This document shows positions 14,829 to 17,312 of a stretch of 17,312 nucleotides of DNA, one piece after another. The first letter of the stretch is position 1; every line of letters starts with the position of its first letter. The notes beneath the pieces are model-generated. The model saw only the letters and a program-made list of their open reading frames with translations, was not told the origin of the DNA and made no database searches. The position numbers and the translations under genes are program-made. The stretch comes from Victivallales bacterium (lineage in GTDB: Bacteria; Verrucomicrobiota; Lentisphaeria; Victivallales; JAADHT01), in contig JAFGFR010000020.1 in assembly GCA_016930955.1 (NCBI GenBank), positions 1-17,312 on the forward strand. Direction: 5' to 3'.

Positions 14829-14917
14829 ATCCTCTTCGTTCGCGGCGGACGCTCACAGGCTGCTCGTCACGCGCGGGAAATTCATGTTCACACTTAGTCC
14901 AACTTTCAGGGAAAAAT

Positions 14918-17312
14918 ATGAGCGAAATGGAAAAGAACGACATCCCCGTGAATATCGAGGACATCATGCACACGGCATATCTGCAGTACTCACTCAGCGT
15001 GAATGTCGGCCGTGCGATTCCGGATGTCAGGGACGGGCTCAAGCCGGGAAACCGCAGAATTCTGTATGCCATGCACAACCTCGGGCTGACAAAGGGGCAT
15101 GCCTATACCAAGAGCGCCAAGGTCGTTGGCGAGGTCATCGGCAACTATCATCCCCACGGCGACTCTTCGGTCTACGACACTCTCGTCAGGATGGCCCAGG
15201 ACTTTGCGATGAGAGCTCCTCTGATAGACGGCCAGGGGAACTTCGGCAGCATTGACGGCGATCCGGCGGCGGCCTACCGATATACCGAGTGCAGGATGGA
15301 ACGCCTCGCCGAGGAATTGCTCGCGGATATCGCAAAGAACACCGTGGACATGACCCCGACATTCGACGAGTCCACCCTCGAGCCGCTTGTGCTCCCTGCA
15401 CGCTTCCCCAACCTGCTTGTCAACGGCACGACAGGCATCGGCGTGGGGATGGCCACCAATATCCCCCCGCACAATCTCGGGGAGGTCATCGATGCCACCG
15501 TTTGCCTTATGGACAACCCTGCTGCCAGCGTTACAGATCTGATGCAGCATCTCCCTGGCCCGGACTTCCCCACTGGAGCCGTGATCTGTGGGATCACCGA
15601 GATCAAAAGGATGTACGAGACCGGCAGAGGTGTCATCAAGATCAGGGCCAAGGCCGATATCATCGAGAAGGACGGCAAGGAACAGATCATCGTCACCGAA
15701 ATACCCTACGCCGTGAACAAGGAGAATCTGGTGAAACGGATCGCCGAGCTGGTCAACGAGAAGAAGATCACCGGGATATCCGCTCTCAGGGACGAGACCA
15801 GCAGACGTGCCGGCATCAGGATCGTGGTCGAGATCAAACGCAATGCCATGGCTAGCGTGGTGCTCAACCAGCTCTACGCCCATACCTCCCTGGAGAACTC
15901 TTTCGGCTGCACTCTTCTGGTCGTTGACCGCAACAGGCCCAGGGTGATGAATCTTGTACAGCTTTTGCAGTCCTATATTGACCACCGGCTGGAGGTGATA
16001 ACCCGTCGTGCGAGGTTCGAGCTGGAGAAGGCCGAGGCCCGTGCGCACATCCTCGAGGGCCTGCTCGTGGCCGTCACGAACATTGACGAGGTAGTCAAGA
16101 TCATCCGTTCGAGCAGAAACAGGGAGGAGTCCGCAGAAAAACTTGTCCAGCGTTTCAAGTTGTCGAAGCTGCAGGTGGCGGCCATACTCGAGATGCGCCT
16201 GCACCAGCTCACAGGGCTTGCCATCGAGGCTCTCGAGCAGGAGTACGCCGAGGTCGCGGAGAGGATAAGCTACCTCAAATCACTGCTGGCAAGCCGCGAG
16301 ATGCGCCTCGGAGTCGTCAAGGAGGAGCTGCTGGAGATTCGCGAGAAATACTCCGACGAGCGGCGCACTGAACTTACGACCGACGAAAACGACCTGAACA
16401 TCGCGGACCTGATCCCGAGGCACTCCTGCGTGATCACAGTCTCCAACACTGGCTACATAAAGAGAGTCCCGGCGGACATCTACCGCACGCAGCATAAGGG
16501 CGGCAAGGGAGTGATCGGCATGGAGACCAAGGACGAGGACTACGTCGAGCACTTGTTCTTCGCACAGAGCCACGACCTTATATTCTTTATCACCAACAAG
16601 GGCATCCTGCATTGGCTCAATGTCTACGAGATCCCCGAGGGCATCCGCACAGGGAAGGGCAAGGCCGTCATAAACATGATCAAGATCGCCCCGGGAGAGC
16701 AGATACGCGCAATGTTCACCGCGACCGCCGAAGCCGTCCAGAGCGACGACCATTTCCTCACGATGGCCACCCGCGGCGGGATCATCAAGAAGACCCGCCT
16801 TTCAGCCTTCAAGAACCTCCGCCGCACCGGGATAAGGGCTCTGATCATCGAGGAGGAGGACGACCTCATAGGAGCAGCGATCACCGACGGCACGATGGAG
16901 ATCATACTCTCCACCGAGCTGGGCGTGGCGTGCAGGTTTTCCGAGACCGAGCTCAGGCCGATCGGGCGTGCCGCAAGGGGTGTCACCGGAATGCGATTCA
17001 AGATCAAGGACGATGTCATCGTCAGCATGGCAGTAGTGCCTTCGCTTGCAGAGATTGACAACGACGAGGAGGCCGCCGCGCAGGGAGGCCCCGAGATACT
17101 GGTCGTCAGCGACGGCGGCATGGGCAAGCGCAGCTTCGTCAGCACCTACAGGAAAACCAGACGCGGCGCCAGAGGTGTCTTGAACATGAAGCTCAAACAG
17201 GGCGAGAAGGTCGTCGCAGCACTGCTCGTGGACGACTCGAGGGAGCTGATGATCACCACCTACGGCGGCAACATCGTCAGAATCCCGGCATCCGAGATAC
17301 GTACAGTCGGCC
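14918..17312 (+). CDS. gyrA: DNA gyrase subunit A, 3' partial
   Basis: GyrA cleaves and rejoins DNA in the gyrase tetramer that introduces negative supercoils. The frame is open from ATG 14918 to the window end (798 codons), so perhaps 50-80 C-terminal residues are missing. The breakage-reunion domain is plain: VGRAIPDVRDGLKPGNRRIL, then GNYHPHGDSSVYDT and the catalytic Tyr of AAAYRYTE at Y122, which has the same number as in E. coli. S83 and D87 of the quinolone region are the susceptible-type residues. The C-terminal beta-pinwheel carries QHKGGKG at 525-531, a variant of the GyrA box QRRGGKG, which favours GyrA over ParC. AGGGA (14908-14912) lies 5 nt before the start. gyrB is not in the window. 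Confidence 0.93.
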   Translation, partial: MSEMEKNDIPVNIEDIMHTAYLQYSLSVNVGRAIPDVRDGLKPGNRRILYAMHNLGLTKGHAYTKSAKVVGEVIGNYHPHGDSSVYDTLVRMAQDFAMRAPLIDGQGNFGSIDGDPAAAYRYTECRMERLAEELLADIAKNTVDMTPTFDESTLEPLVLPARFPNLLVNGTTGIGVGMATNIPPHNLGEVIDATVCLMDNPAASVTDLMQHLPGPDFPTGAVICGITEIKRMYETGRGVIKIRAKADIIEKDGKEQIIVTEIPYAVNKENLVKRIAELVNEKKITGISALRDETSRRAGIRIVVEIKRNAMASVVLNQLYAHTSLENSFGCTLLVVDRNRPRVMNLVQLLQSYIDHRLEVITRRARFELEKAEARAHILEGLLVAVTNIDEVVKIIRSSRNREESAEKLVQRFKLSKLQVAAILEMRLHQLTGLAIEALEQEYAEVAERISYLKSLLASREMRLGVVKEELLEIREKYSDERRTELTTDENDLNIADLIPRHSCVITVSNTGYIKRVPADIYRTQHKGGKGVIGMETKDEDYVEHLFFAQSHDLIFFITNKGILHWLNVYEIPEGIRTGKGKAVINMIKIAPGEQIRAMFTATAEAVQSDDHFLTMATRGGIIKKTRLSAFKNLRRTGIRALIIEEEDDLIGAAITDGTMEIILSTELGVACRFSETELRPIGRAARGVTGMRFKIKDDVIVSMAVVPSLAEIDNDEEAAAQGGPEILVVSDGGMGKRSFVSTYRKTRRGARGVLNMKLKQGEKVVAALLVDDSRELMITTYGGNIVRIPASEIRTVG

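Larger units (their letters stand above)
14361..14917. other. pyrC/gyrA divergent intergenic region (about 560 bp)
   Basis: No gene is supported here. The spacer holds, from left to right: the pyrC ribosome binding site and candidate promoter (14421-14449), MITE-like element 2 (14475-14755), an A-tract of 10 (14757-14766), a 16-bp palindrome overlapping a candidate gyrA promoter (14794-14828), and the gyrA leader. Reading frames that cross it on either strand lack a recognisable product and a plausible ribosome binding site. Confidence 0.8.

Noticed and set aside
13575..14897. Plus-strand open frame of 440 codons opposite pyrC and across element 2.
   Set aside because: It is antisense to pyrC, crosses a repeat element and a promoter region, and has low-complexity composition with no family motif.
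14990..16204. Long open frame of about 400 codons on the minus strand inside gyrA.
   Set aside because: It is antisense to a well-conserved gyrA and has no recognisable product; long antisense frames are expected at this GC content.

Overview
The window looks like a chromosomal segment of a Gram-negative bacterium that degrades polysaccharides. The evidence for an outer membrane is a set of predicted lipoproteins, a cluster resembling the LpoB activator of peptidoglycan synthesis, and an ADP-heptose:LPS-type glycosyltransferase. Glycoside hydrolases sit beside a cupin-type AraC regulator, carbohydrate-binding modules are present, and base composition is moderately GC-rich. This resembles members of the PVC group such as Lentisphaerota or Verrucomicrobiota, but the placement is inference and no rRNA is present to settle it.

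Left part (1-2750, + strand): a 5'-truncated COG3014-type protein, a YcfL/DUF1425 lipoprotein, an LpoB-like lipoprotein and xseB (exonuclease VII small subunit) run in one direction. Next, on the minus strand (6216 to 2764), a CBM9-like protein precedes a large secreted or lipid-anchored clan GH-A glycosidase. A 77-bp heptanucleotide array and a short palindromic repeat (6276-6419) separate this pair from the next minus-strand pair, a polyprenyl synthase followed by a GT9 heptosyltransferase (8527 to 6418). A tRNA-Lys(CTT) with an encoded CCA end lies just upstream of that pair.

Middle (8867-13033): a 1047-residue GH106-like glycosidase without a signal peptide is divergent from an AraC-family regulator, a typical layout for a sugar-responsive unit. 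Right (13068-17312): a type I dihydroorotase (pyrC) on the minus strand and a divergent gyrA that runs off the window at codon 798.

The most unusual finding is not a gene. Two related, non-coding, MITE-like repeats with terminal inverted repeats lie at 8759-8891 (133 bp) and 14475-14755 (281 bp). They share a 66-bp end that is identical at 55 of 66 positions. The first is flanked by TTGA direct repeats and supplies the last codons and stop of the GH106-like gene. The second fills much of the pyrC/gyrA divergent spacer. The rest is mostly conserved core and carbohydrate-use genes; no defence system, CRISPR array or prophage is seen.
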